A stretch of DNA of 26,333 nucleotides from Asterionellopsis glacialis (lineage: Eukaryota; Bacillariophyta; Plagiogrammaphyceae; Rhaphoneidales; Asterionellopsidaceae). Numbering within the stretch: position 1 is the stretch's first letter; each line of letters begins with the position of its first letter. Under the pieces are notes generated by a model. It was not told where the DNA came from. It ran no database searches and worked only from the letters and a program-made list of their open reading frames with translations. The position numbers and the translations under genes are program-made. This document shows, one piece after another, positions 20,101 through 26,333 of this stretch. The DNA is taken from NCBI GenBank assembly GCA_014885115.2, contig WKLE02000174.1, forward strand, positions 1 to 26,333. The letters are read 5' to 3'.

Positions 20101-21156
20101 ACACATATAAAATTGAAGTGGGTATCGATCAGATACTCCTTCTTGTCCAAAGTTTTGAAATTCAACACCTGATATAATTTGTTTTGATGCTGTTGCGTAC
20201 ACTACCATGTGTCCACCATGTGAGGGATTGATGCTATCATCGTCAGCACCCCGGAACACAATGTTACGAGACAGCAATGCTACCTCTGTAGCATAATTAG
20301 CATTGTCTACACCAAGACTAGGTTTAACAATAACATCATTGAGTTCAACTTCCATCATACCTGGGTGTTCAGTTGAGGGAGTTACACCTGTAATAGTACG
20401 TACTTGTTCTTCATCAGAATCCAAACCGTGAGGTGTAATGACAACTTCAGCACCTGGTAGCCACTTATCTTGAATGGAATTATTCACAACAATCTTGTTG
20501 AGTGCTGGAGCATTCTTGGCAATGTCATAAATAGGTAACCATGTGGGTGTAGTCTCGTCTGGGATACCATGGATCTTGACTTGGCCGCCATAGACCACGA
20601 ATGGTTTTTTACTAGTAATACTTGGAGCGGAGCTGTCAAGAGCTATGTTATCTGTACCAGTCATGACAACATTAATAGCTTCTTCACCATCAATGGCTTT
20701 GGTAGATGTTGCTTCAAGATACCCTTTTACGAAAACAAATGGTGTTACAATTGTAACTGCGGTACCATCGGGAAATTGTAATTTACCTTCAATTACCAAT
20801 CCGTTTTGAAACACATGCATGGAACCGCTTTGATCAAATGAAATACATTGACCACAAGGGATGACCACCTTATTCGCGTGCGTAGTGGTCCCAGTACCAA
20901 ACAAAGAGGACCATGTTGTGGTACATTCTGTGGACATGTCGATCCCTTCGTTACATGCAAGAGGTCCTAAAGGGGTTATCAAGGAACGATGTTCTTGATC
21001 CTCTTGAGGAACATGATTTTCTTCTTGAATTTGAACATACTGATTGTTCGTAGGGACATCGTTCGTCGTATGAACGGGATGACTTTCAGCAGTCACCATC
21101 ATGGCCGTCATGGCCATAGTCCCAAGGAAACAAAAGAATGATCCCGACTTGGTCAT
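9807..21156 (-). CDS. Giant secreted G8 / beta-helix / CBM-like / DUF1800 / DUF1501 protein, 12 exons
   Basis: Proposed exons (minus strand, 5' to 3'): 21156-19798, 19649-19527, 19417-18004, 17881-17595, 17503-17442, 17349-16681, 16599-16550, 16449-14502, 14416-12937, 12843-11845, 11751-11535, 11440-9807. All introns are GT-AG, with donors GTAAGT, GTAAGA, GTAAGC, GTGAGT or GTACGT. Lengths are 148, 109, 122, 91, 92, 81, 100, 85, 93, 93 and 94 nt, and the phases join perfectly. Total coding length is 10,242 nt (3,413 aa plus TAG). The start is the ATG before a clear signal peptide (about 23 residues). Domains: G8 and right-handed beta-helix (about 60-690), three CBM-like modules (about 820-1345), Ser/Pro linker (1347-1406), split DUF1800 (about 1520-2957), DUF1501 (about 2970-3400). 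Expected to be exported and glycosylated; it may act on or bind extracellular polysaccharide (inference). Alternatively this could be two genes; the in-phase 50-nt exon at 16550-16599 argues for one. Confidence 0.8.
11181..15860 (-). other. DUF1800 domain split by two large insertions
   Basis: Coding parts of exons 8-12. The domain starts with FLEMGTFGTTKSDL and HREYFRKRANPR (about residues 1518-1560), resumes with EPDQLRQRMAWALSQILVI, FGNYLDVLREISYSPLMAE and ENFAREIMQLFSIGLLELN (about 2110-2240), then SFARAWTGF. It resumes again with FLCTRFIQRFGISNASPRFV and KYGDLAATVASILLD, then MPHEFETVFSFFLPEYVPDG and ELALLLTSGRLNQESRQIIA. These are hallmark DUF1800 segments. About 540 residues (about 1565-2105) and about 420 residues (about 2260-2680) of non-family sequence, Cys-rich in part, lie between them. 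Typical bacterial members are about 450-600 aa. Biochemical function of the family is unknown. Confidence 0.75.
16196..16375 (-). other. Ser/Pro repeat linker (SPSx/SPxx units)
   Basis: 60 residues made almost wholly of Ser, Pro, Ala, Gly and Thr, with SPSAS, SPSGSPS and SPTSSPS units, at about residues 1347-1406. It separates the sugar-binding part from the DUF1800/DUF1501 part. Such linkers in diatom secreted and wall proteins are likely extended and O-glycosylated or hydroxylated (inference from composition). The four-residue rhythm in DNA makes it prone to expansion. Confidence 0.85.
16385..18430 (-). other. Three tandem CBM-like beta-sandwich modules
   Basis: Each module opens with Cys-x-x-(x)-N-G-(D/x) (CNDLIRNGD; CSDIIVNGDF; CDGDLELNAG), then a Trp or Tyr segment, a middle Q-Y/Y-L/I-(x)-C-x-x-G-(x)-Y or R/S-YF-x-D-F-R-C segment, and closes with an Asp-rich strand (YEMFIDNVSM; YLIVDDVSM; WDLVVDNFKL). 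Approximate spans are residues 822-1000, 1000-1155 and 1157-1345. This matches the general pattern of CBM_4_9-like modules that bind polysaccharides. Introns 3 to 7 fall inside the modules. Exon 7, only 50 nt (16550-16599), encodes TIPAGNAKIVQAYI in the third module, where module 1 has FTIPDEVANAHST across intron 3. The modules are strongly diverged; the CBM label is by pattern, not by search. Confidence 0.6.
18004..19649 (-). other. Exons 2-3: end of the beta-helix and first CBM-like module
   Basis: Exon 2 (19527-19649, 41 codons) begins GFWITPPSDV and ends LLGEFKDNVAHSNDD, matching the Gly-Phe-Trp and GEF-x-x-N-x-AHS segment of CEMIP-like beta-helices. Exon 3 (18004-19417) starts HGFKLEKYRPPLR and continues with FTNSLIFRNRDDGVYMRDN and further helix-like strands to about residue 690. 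A Cys-rich stretch follows (CSAYCNACYRT). From about residue 822 the first sugar-binding-like module begins (CNDLIRNGDAEAS, HIHWLHRHNGIQVVVGEGLDG, then YLDSRCLVKGRRYEIRAWVK) and runs to HGVFTIPD at the exon end. Confidence 0.7.
19798..21156 (-). other. Exon 1: signal peptide, G8 domain and first part of the beta-helix
   Basis: 453 codons, ending in phase 0. Residues 1-23 are a signal peptide (hydrophobic core FFCFLGTMAMTAMMV). The G8-type pattern follows at about residues 80-200: KVVIPCGQCISFD, NGLVIEGKLQFPD, FVFVKGYLEA, then VVYGGQVKIHG and a Trp-Leu-Pro segment. The region from about 290 on has the layered short strands of PbH1 repeats: VALLSRNIVFRGAD, HGGHMVVY, GVEFQNFGQ, RYPLQFYMCGD, NSNHRCIVLTGTNGV and LGHCYMLSTGSEKNNVISNN. 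The last word matches the conserved GH-x-Y/F-x-x-x-x-G-x-E-x-N segment of CEMIP/TMEM2/PKHD1L1 proteins. Family assignment is from motif pattern. Confidence 0.75.
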
Positions 21157-21263
21157 TTTGGGATGCGCTGTCGTTGCGATCTAAAACTTTTGCAGTTGAG
21201 TCAACAGTCGCTATAAAGCTCTGGAGAAAGGTTTAAATACTTTAATGAAATCTGTGCTTTCGA

Positions 21264-21285
21264 GTTTGTTTGTTTGTTTGTTTGT
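21264..21285. repeat. (TTTG)n microsatellite
   Basis: Five TTTG units, about 110 bp upstream of the giant gene's start codon, within its likely promoter/5' region. Confidence 0.85.
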
Positions 21286-21751
21286 TCGTCGACGATTGTC
21301 CCTGGTTTGCCGATCACAATGAGATGGGCAATCCGAGATCACAACAACAACACACGGCAAAAGCAGACAAAGATCTTACTAATGCGGGTGTCTGGCACGA
21401 AAACAAAAGACGTAAAATAATCCTGCTCTTTTCGATTATGACACCAAGAACTGTATATATTTAATGGCTGTGAACATCTACAGTCCTACCAGGTAGTCCT
21501 AGTCTTGAACCTTCAAGAAGTGACCCATGTTTGCAAAATGACTAATACCTATAGCATGTAGTCTTCACAGAATGCGAACCATCGAAGAAATCCTTCCTCC
21601 AATGTTTATTGATATGACAGAACCTTAAAAGAAGCTTCAACTTTAGAAATATTTCTTTGGAATGACCTCTATAAGTAGAATTAGAACCAAATGATTTGTA
21701 TTCGGCATTCCGAAATTTTTCTACACATCCGGGGACAAGCTAGAGAGGCCC

Positions 21752-21776
21752 TACCAGGTGGTTGTTGTACCTGGTA
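21752..21776. repeat. Hairpin with TACCAGGT / ACCTGGTA arms
   Basis: Eight-base perfect arms (21752-21759 and 21769-21776) around a 9-base loop. The same TACCAGGT word occurs singly near 21488, 21998 and 22085, so it is a locally repeated motif. Confidence 0.75.
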
Positions 21777-21868
21777 TCAGGTACGGGTAGTAGAATAATA
21801 GGTAAAGGGAAATCGTGCGAAATTTTAGTTGGGGAAAAGATAAGAGCCATAAGGGGATTCTCTCTACA

Positions 21869-21889
21869 GTGGTACTGGTACAGTACCAC
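21869..21889. repeat. Perfect 9-bp stem, 3-nt loop hairpin
   Basis: GTGGTACTG and CAGTACCAC are exact reverse complements around GTA. No T-run follows on either side, and this is eukaryotic DNA, so it is not a bacterial-type terminator. Confidence 0.75.
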
Positions 21890-22211
21890 GTAATCCTAAA
21901 GCCCTACTTATTTACTACATCAATATAATAAAAATTAGACCTGGGCGGGCTCTGTTCCGTTCAGGTCGTGCAGGGAAAGGCCTCCTGTCTTGTACCAGGT
22001 AGCGCTCTCTATTCCTATTGAATTCGAAAGAAGTCATAGGTAAGGATTACTGTACGAGCAGGGGAACTGGCATTCGATTTACTGTACCAGGTATTCTTTA
22101 GTTTTTCTCATTTCCGATTAGAAAGTAGTATTTGAGATCAAAAAATAGCCTTTTTCGTCCATCCTTCCATCCGTCTCCTTCCTTGTTTTCATGACCGTCC
22201 ATAAGTTAGAT

Positions 22212-22290
22212 TGTCCGGAAAAACGAGCACTTTTATTGGTTCCTGAGAGTAAAAGACGACGACCTTTTAGTGCTCGTTTTTCCTGGGACA
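22212..22290. repeat. MITE-like inverted repeat
   Basis: Arms GGAAAAACGAGCACT (22217-22231) and AGTGCTCGTTTTTCC (22269-22283) are perfect over 15 bp and extend imperfectly outward (TGTCC against GGGACA). They enclose about 37 bp that is partly pyrimidine/purine complementary. Size and shape fit a tiny non-autonomous element or a hairpin RNA precursor; neither is proven. Confidence 0.6.
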
Positions 22291-22529
22291 CCTGCGGATT
22301 TGTGCCAAATCCATATTTGACGTCATCAAGACAAACCAAATGTAGAAATGTTCAAAAGTCATTAGTTAAGGATAATAGAAACGAACATCTTAACTCATGT
22401 GTATCCACAGGGTTTTTGGGTTTTGGCGATGCTTTTCACCGGTACTCCATCTGTTCAGCATGCTGCTTATTGATGCCATATATGGATGTCATCAATTAAG
22501 AAAAATGTGCATTTTCGATGTCTAATTTT

Positions 22530-22562
22530 GTTCCGGTTGTGTTCCAGTTGTGTTCCAGTTTT
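22530..22562. repeat. 11-bp tandem repeat (three units)
   Basis: Units GTTCCGGTTGT, GTTCCAGTTGT and GTTCCAGTTTT follow one another. Just downstream are several TGCGGAGT words (22584-22620). This marks the edge where CpG content drops toward the right-hand island. Confidence 0.8.
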
Positions 22563-22699
22563 TGCCAGATTTTTGGAGTTTTGTGCGGAGTCTTGTGCGC
22601 GGAGTTTCTGCGGAGTTAAGGTTAGGAATGAAATCCCATTTGAGTTTTGTGTTGCATGTAACCATATCAGCCATCACAAAAAAAAGCAGCCACGATGAC

Positions 22700-23914
22700 A
22701 AAACAACAATTAACCATATTTCAAGCCTCAAGTGTCCTTTTTTCGTAATTTTTTAACATGGCGGTTCCAACATAGGTACGTTAGATGTATTAGTAGAAAT
22801 AAAGTACCCATGCTCAACTTCTGACTACTTGTCTTTCTGTATGTCAGAACTTCATCAGAAAGTTCTGACACCTGCCTTTCTTGCTCCAGGACATGCAATA
22901 TATGGTGACAATGCATATGTTACTCCAGAGTGGAATCTTACACAAATTTTCACATATTTTCATGCCTTTTTTTCACATATTTTATTTCTGTATTAAGGTA
23001 AAAAAATTTGACCTGATACAAGATAGGCATGCATTTTTGTTGGTCTGTCCTTTGAAATATATCCACACATGCTCTCATATTTTAATAGTCTGTCTGTCAT
23101 ACAAAAAACTCTGCCAGCTTGAAAAAAATAATGTCACTCAATGACATAAATTTTGTCACTATCACTTGAGTTATAGTTTACAAGAACAAAAAAAGATAAT
23201 TTGACAATAAAATTATGTGTAAACTTACAAAACATAACTTGTCTTCTTAACATGTTGTATAGTGCTCTCTTTGTTATTTTTTGTGACTTGAGATGGATTA
23301 TTATTTTTTTTTCTTTTTTTACTTAGTTTAGTCTAGTACTGTGAATAATTTTATTTCAAATGCAACATAATTTTTTATGAAGAGTGTTATAATTTAGGTA
23401 ATGGTTGGATATTTTTATCAAGTAAGGATTTTTTTAGTGCTCTTTTTGTCACAAATTTTACATCTGGGAGTGGAATAATGCAGGAATGATTACCCCCAAG
23501 TTGGTCAGTCATTTCAACTTGCCAGTTGAAATTACACTATGAATTGAAATATGCTGGCAGGCTTATAATGCAAAACTGGCCAACTCGAATATCTTACATG
23601 GATCTGAATATTCCTACAATTTCCATTTCAACTTCTTCTTTTGTCCATTTATATTGTTTTCTTTACAATTTCACTGTGTAATGCAAGATTAGCATTTTTT
23701 ATTTATTTTGTAAAATGTCTCTAACTTTGTGATTCAACTCCAAAGCTGGTCTCCATGAAATTTTCAGCTAAGCTTGCCCATTCCACTTGTAAGTTGAAAT
23801 TGAAATTCTCACTCTTTCTTGCTCTATCCAATGTGCAATTTCAAATTCTATTTTCCTCCATTCAACTTTACACTAAATTATTTGTAACATTAATTCCAAC
23901 AACTAATTTATATT
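22700..23914. other. AT-rich, CpG-free stretch without genes
   Basis: No supported gene. From 22,981 the sequence is very AT-rich and nearly lacks CpG. A 9-bp perfect stem with a 4-nt loop lies at 23511-23532 (ATTTCAACT / AGTTGAAAT), with related CAACT/AGTTGAAAT words nearby. It may be the 3' flank or terminal part of the decayed minus-strand element that follows. Confidence 0.45.
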
Positions 23915-25157
23915 TTAATCAAAGTCATCTGCACCTTCAACCACTACCTCTTCTCTGTGATGTACATTTGTGTTTCTGGTTCCACCTGCTTCCATTTTTG
24001 TTTTCAATGATTCTTCAAAATTCTTACCTGTCTCTTTGTGTCTCCTCTCCTCTTGTACTCTCTTTGTCAAATCACCAAATCTTTGTAATCACTCTTTACT
24101 CCATCCATTGTTGTATTTCCTTGATCCTCCACCCAATACTTTACACTTGCACTTTGGTTTTTCTGTAAAATCCTCTATGTCTATTCCATGGCACTCATCC
24201 ATTCACCTCTCCCAATTATTCTCCAGCAATATCAATGCTAACCCCTCATCTGTTGGAGTTACGTAATTTGTCAAATAGCTTGTTCTACAGTTTAATATCC
24301 AATTGGCTTTTCCTATCACCACAGGTAGTATATCCTCACAGAAGTTTGTGTATGCACCAACCCTATACTGTTGCTCTCCTTCCATAATGCCTTCCATAAA
24401 AGGAAATGGGACATCATCATTTGATTTGTAGTTGTCATACATTGCTAGTTTATTAATTAATGTGCAAATAAGAAATCAAAGTTAGTTTATGTCATATCCA
24501 ATTATTGTTATTTGACCTCACACTTACCTTTAAAACTACATTTTACTTTCATGTTAACATTGTTTCTCTTTTGGTCAAGGCTCTTCTGCATGTTTTCAAC
24601 CCATAACTATGCCAAAAGCTGTGCCTGTCTTTTTCTTTAATTTTCAACCCGTCCATAACAAACTTTGCTACCTTCCTGTCAACACTCTCCTTGTGTTAGT
24701 TCATTAAAAATTTCATTTTCTTGAAAAGAGCTTCTCTAGCAAATCTCTCAACTCTTGATTTGATCATTGTGGTGTTAGCAACTTCTCCTTGGTCCACCAT
24801 TGATTGCCAGTATGCTTCTTGTAGGGCATTACCTCTTCCCACCAAAACAGCAGACAACAAAGAAGAACTTCCACTACTTCTTGATGAAGCCTCTGTTACT
24901 CCCGGTGGAGAAGCATCCTCTGATGTCTCCACCACATGTTCCACACCTTCATTTTGTGTTTGCACAACCTGTGATTCCTCTGTTATCTGATGTCTCTGTG
25001 CTTGTCTCACTCTACCTTCCCTTTGACCACATAAGTCATTGTTTACATGTCCTCTAGGCAATGTGTTGCTTCTTGTGTTTTGTCTCATCATGATTACAAG
25101 TGTTCCATCATGTCTCCTCCATAATGATAAACATTTACCCACTACCAATGGCTTCAA
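23915..25157 (-). pseudogene. Decayed transposable-element ORF with a remnant intron
   Basis: Reading on the minus strand from ATG 25157: an N-terminal basic/acidic linker (153 codons) ends VERFAREALFKKMKFLMN with a TAA, after which the frame continues protein-like (HKESVDRKVAKFVMDGLKI, SYGLKTCRRALTKR). A one-base frame change near 24560 gives NNVNMKVKCSFK, which joins through a GTAAGT...CTAG intron (24445-24527, 83 nt) in frame to MYDNYKSND. Then follow GAYTNFCEDILPVVIGKANW, VTPTDEGLALILLENNWER, a TGA at 24203-24205, CKCKVLGGGSRKYNNGWSKE, another TGA, and LQRFGDLTKRVQEERRHKE, with a final TAA at 23915-23917. At least three nonsense changes and one frameshift make it dead. Repeat origin is inferred from the style of the ORF and from the transposase-like neighbour. 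Confidence 0.6.
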
Positions 25158-25280
25158 TATAATGGCACATCTCTCTCATCCCCTTCCTCTTGCACATAAT
25201 TTTTTTAAAATACTGCATTTCAAACATACTCATAACTATTCAAAAGTCCTGGCCTTGAATTTACTCAAAATTATTATCTC

Positions 25281-26333
25281 TTGTCACACATTGCTCAAAC
25301 AAACTGTTCTAATCAGATTCAAATATCAGCTGAGTCATCCACCACAAATATCAGACAAATTCCAACCAGTGTTAGTGTGGTGGAGACACTACCACCTACT
25401 GATGAAGTTTATTGTCAGAATACCACCACATCCAACACCAAGGAAAATGATTTTTTTATACTTGCTTGACAACACATTAGGTATTGAAAATATATATGCC
25501 TTTGATGTTGTCTTAACATAGGCCAAAGACTCTCTTGCCTCCAGAGTTGATTTTAAAAAAAAAAAATCCATCAAGGAGAATGCTTCTGGAACATTTTTCA
25601 AGTTGGTTTGGAGATAATGCAAGCCTTCTAACAAAGGGGAACGCCCCCCCCCCCTACTAACACAGTTGCTCTTGATAGAAGATCCTGGGATGCAGTGGCA
25701 GTTCCTCATTTTGATTTTATAGATCAGATTACAGATCTACATTACAATTGCTTGCTGTTTTCAGATATCGGGAACCCTGTAGTTAATAAAGATGATCCAT
25801 TTGGTATTTCAAACCATCAGAAGCAATGAGGCCCTCTCTCGTTCTTGGTACAAGGAAACTGTACAGAAATCAAGCATCAATCTAACAACAGATCTTGTGA
25901 ATCCCTAAGTGTTTTTCATAGACAAATTGCCTGCCACAATCTTAGTAAGACACAATCTTGAGCCTGTCATGTTTCTTTCTTGTCCAGAATCTTGGAGACC
26001 CCTAGGTTATATTCCTGATTTGGGATGTATGTCAAATGCTAGGAATAGATCCTGTTATACAAAATCCAGAAGGGGTCAATCTATCCAAAATTACCATATG
26101 ATGTTGAAGACTATACTGCACTCTTTGTCATCTGTCCAGAAAGATGGTTTATTGATGCATGTTAGAATTGGTGATAAAATATCTTTTTTTTTTTCAATTG
26201 CCTACATAATTGGTGATTGTAAAAGCTGGGATGTCCTAGCCAGTAGGTATGGTGGTTACACCAATATTGCAAGAATTAGTTGTAGTTGTAGTTGTCTCCT
26301 TTCATTCCAGGACACCAATGTGTTTATATCAAA
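25281..26333 (+). pseudogene. Decayed DDE-type transposase-like ORF (Plavaka/KDZ-like, tentative), runs off the window
   Basis: The core is from about 25580. Successive frames give MLLEHFSSWFGDNASLLTKG, a frame change at the C11 run (25644-25654), RRSWDAVAVPHFDFIDQITD and VVNKDDPFGISNHQ, another frame change near 25825, then NEALSRSWYKETVQ, a TAA near 25906, VFFIDKLPATILV, EPVMFLSCPESWRPLGYIPD, GQSIQNYHMMLKTIL, and after a T-run IAYIIGDCKSWDVLASRYGG. The last segment is open at the window edge. The order SWYK, FFID, W-x-P-L-G-Y-I-P, then I-I-G-D with a Cys-x-Cys cluster resembles cut-and-paste transposases of the Plavaka/KDZ group known from fungi, with similar ORFs in stramenopiles. Upstream, 25281-25540 may be its N-terminal part. 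Two frameshifts plus a stop make it inactive. Confidence 0.6.
25644..25654. repeat. C11 homopolymer at a frameshift
   Basis: Eleven C residues precisely where the transposase-like reading changes frame. The frameshift could be real slippage decay, or a sequencing/assembly length error at the homopolymer. Confidence 0.8.

Larger units (their letters stand above)
21157..22640. other. Intergenic region upstream of the giant gene
   Basis: No supported gene. The first 100 bases should contain the 5' UTR and promoter of the giant gene; a TTTATAG word on the minus strand near 21210 could be TATA-like, but this is weak. Further out are a TTTG microsatellite, several TACCAGGT words, two hairpins, a MITE-like inverted repeat, a palindromic TGACGTCA at 22318-22325 and an 11-bp tandem repeat. 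The plus-strand ORF at 22191-22499 runs through the inverted repeat and is not credible as a gene. Confidence 0.5.

Noticed and set aside
21869..21889. Hairpin considered as an intrinsic terminator or tRNA arm
   Set aside because: No T-run follows, no cloverleaf can be formed around it, and the context is an intergenic eukaryotic region.
22191..22499. 102-aa plus-strand ORF
   Set aside because: It runs through both arms of the inverted repeat and shows no domain pattern.
23755..24266. Plus-strand ORFs with many Leu, Phe and Ser residues resembling membrane segments
   Set aside because: They mirror the decayed minus-strand element ORF, whose protein words are convincing, and come from T-rich antisense DNA.
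25389..25709. 106-aa minus-strand ORF
   Set aside because: The plus strand carries the transposase-like pattern in the same place; this frame has no recognisable motif.

Overview
The window looks like nuclear DNA of a photosynthetic stramenopile, most likely a diatom. Two neighbouring genes begin with a signal peptide ending in an A-F-x-x-P type site (TAFVVP, NAFLVP), the hallmark of bipartite targeting to a red-algal secondary plastid. The largest gene has short GT-AG introns of 81-148 nt, and the intergenic DNA is AT-rich with microsatellites. The species cannot be named from the sequence alone.

Layout. (1) Positions 1 to about 2,880 form a CpG-poor island of decayed sequence: broken ORFs, a pseudogene of a secreted multidomain protein (PPC-like domain plus a C-terminal CHVPPGN-like domain), and a direct repeat of about 105 bp. 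(2) Positions 3,395-8,151 hold two intact single-exon minus-strand genes for probably plastid-targeted low-complexity proteins, one Q-rich with a duplicated C-terminal domain and one extremely Asn/Tyr/Gly-rich. (3) Positions 9,807-21,156 can be read as one giant minus-strand gene of 12 exons. All 11 introns have GT-AG ends and compatible phases, giving 10,242 coding nt including the stop (3,413 aa). (4) Positions 21,157 to about 22,640 are intergenic, with hairpins and a repeated TACCAGGT word. (5) From about 22,640 to 26,333 there is a second CpG-poor island with two divergent decayed transposable-element ORFs. The minus-strand one keeps a recognisable 83-nt intron, and the plus-strand one looks like a DDE-type (Plavaka/KDZ-like) transposase and runs off the window.

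The main discovery candidate is the giant gene. It fuses, in order, a signal peptide, a G8 domain and right-handed beta-helix of the CEMIP/TMEM2/PKHD1L1 type, three tandem carbohydrate-binding-like beta-sandwich modules, a Ser/Pro repeat linker, a DUF1800 domain split by two large insertions, and a DUF1501 domain of the alkaline-phosphatase-like superfamily. DUF1800 and DUF1501 are usually separate adjacent genes in bacteria. Here they share one polypeptide with sugar-binding modules, which suggests a secreted or cell-surface polysaccharide-handling machine. No function is proven.

All three intact genes lie on the minus strand, but each has a long intergenic region and presumably its own promoter. 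The CpG-poor, stop-ridden flanks contrast sharply with the CpG-normal genic core, consistent with methylated, decaying repeats on both sides of a gene island.
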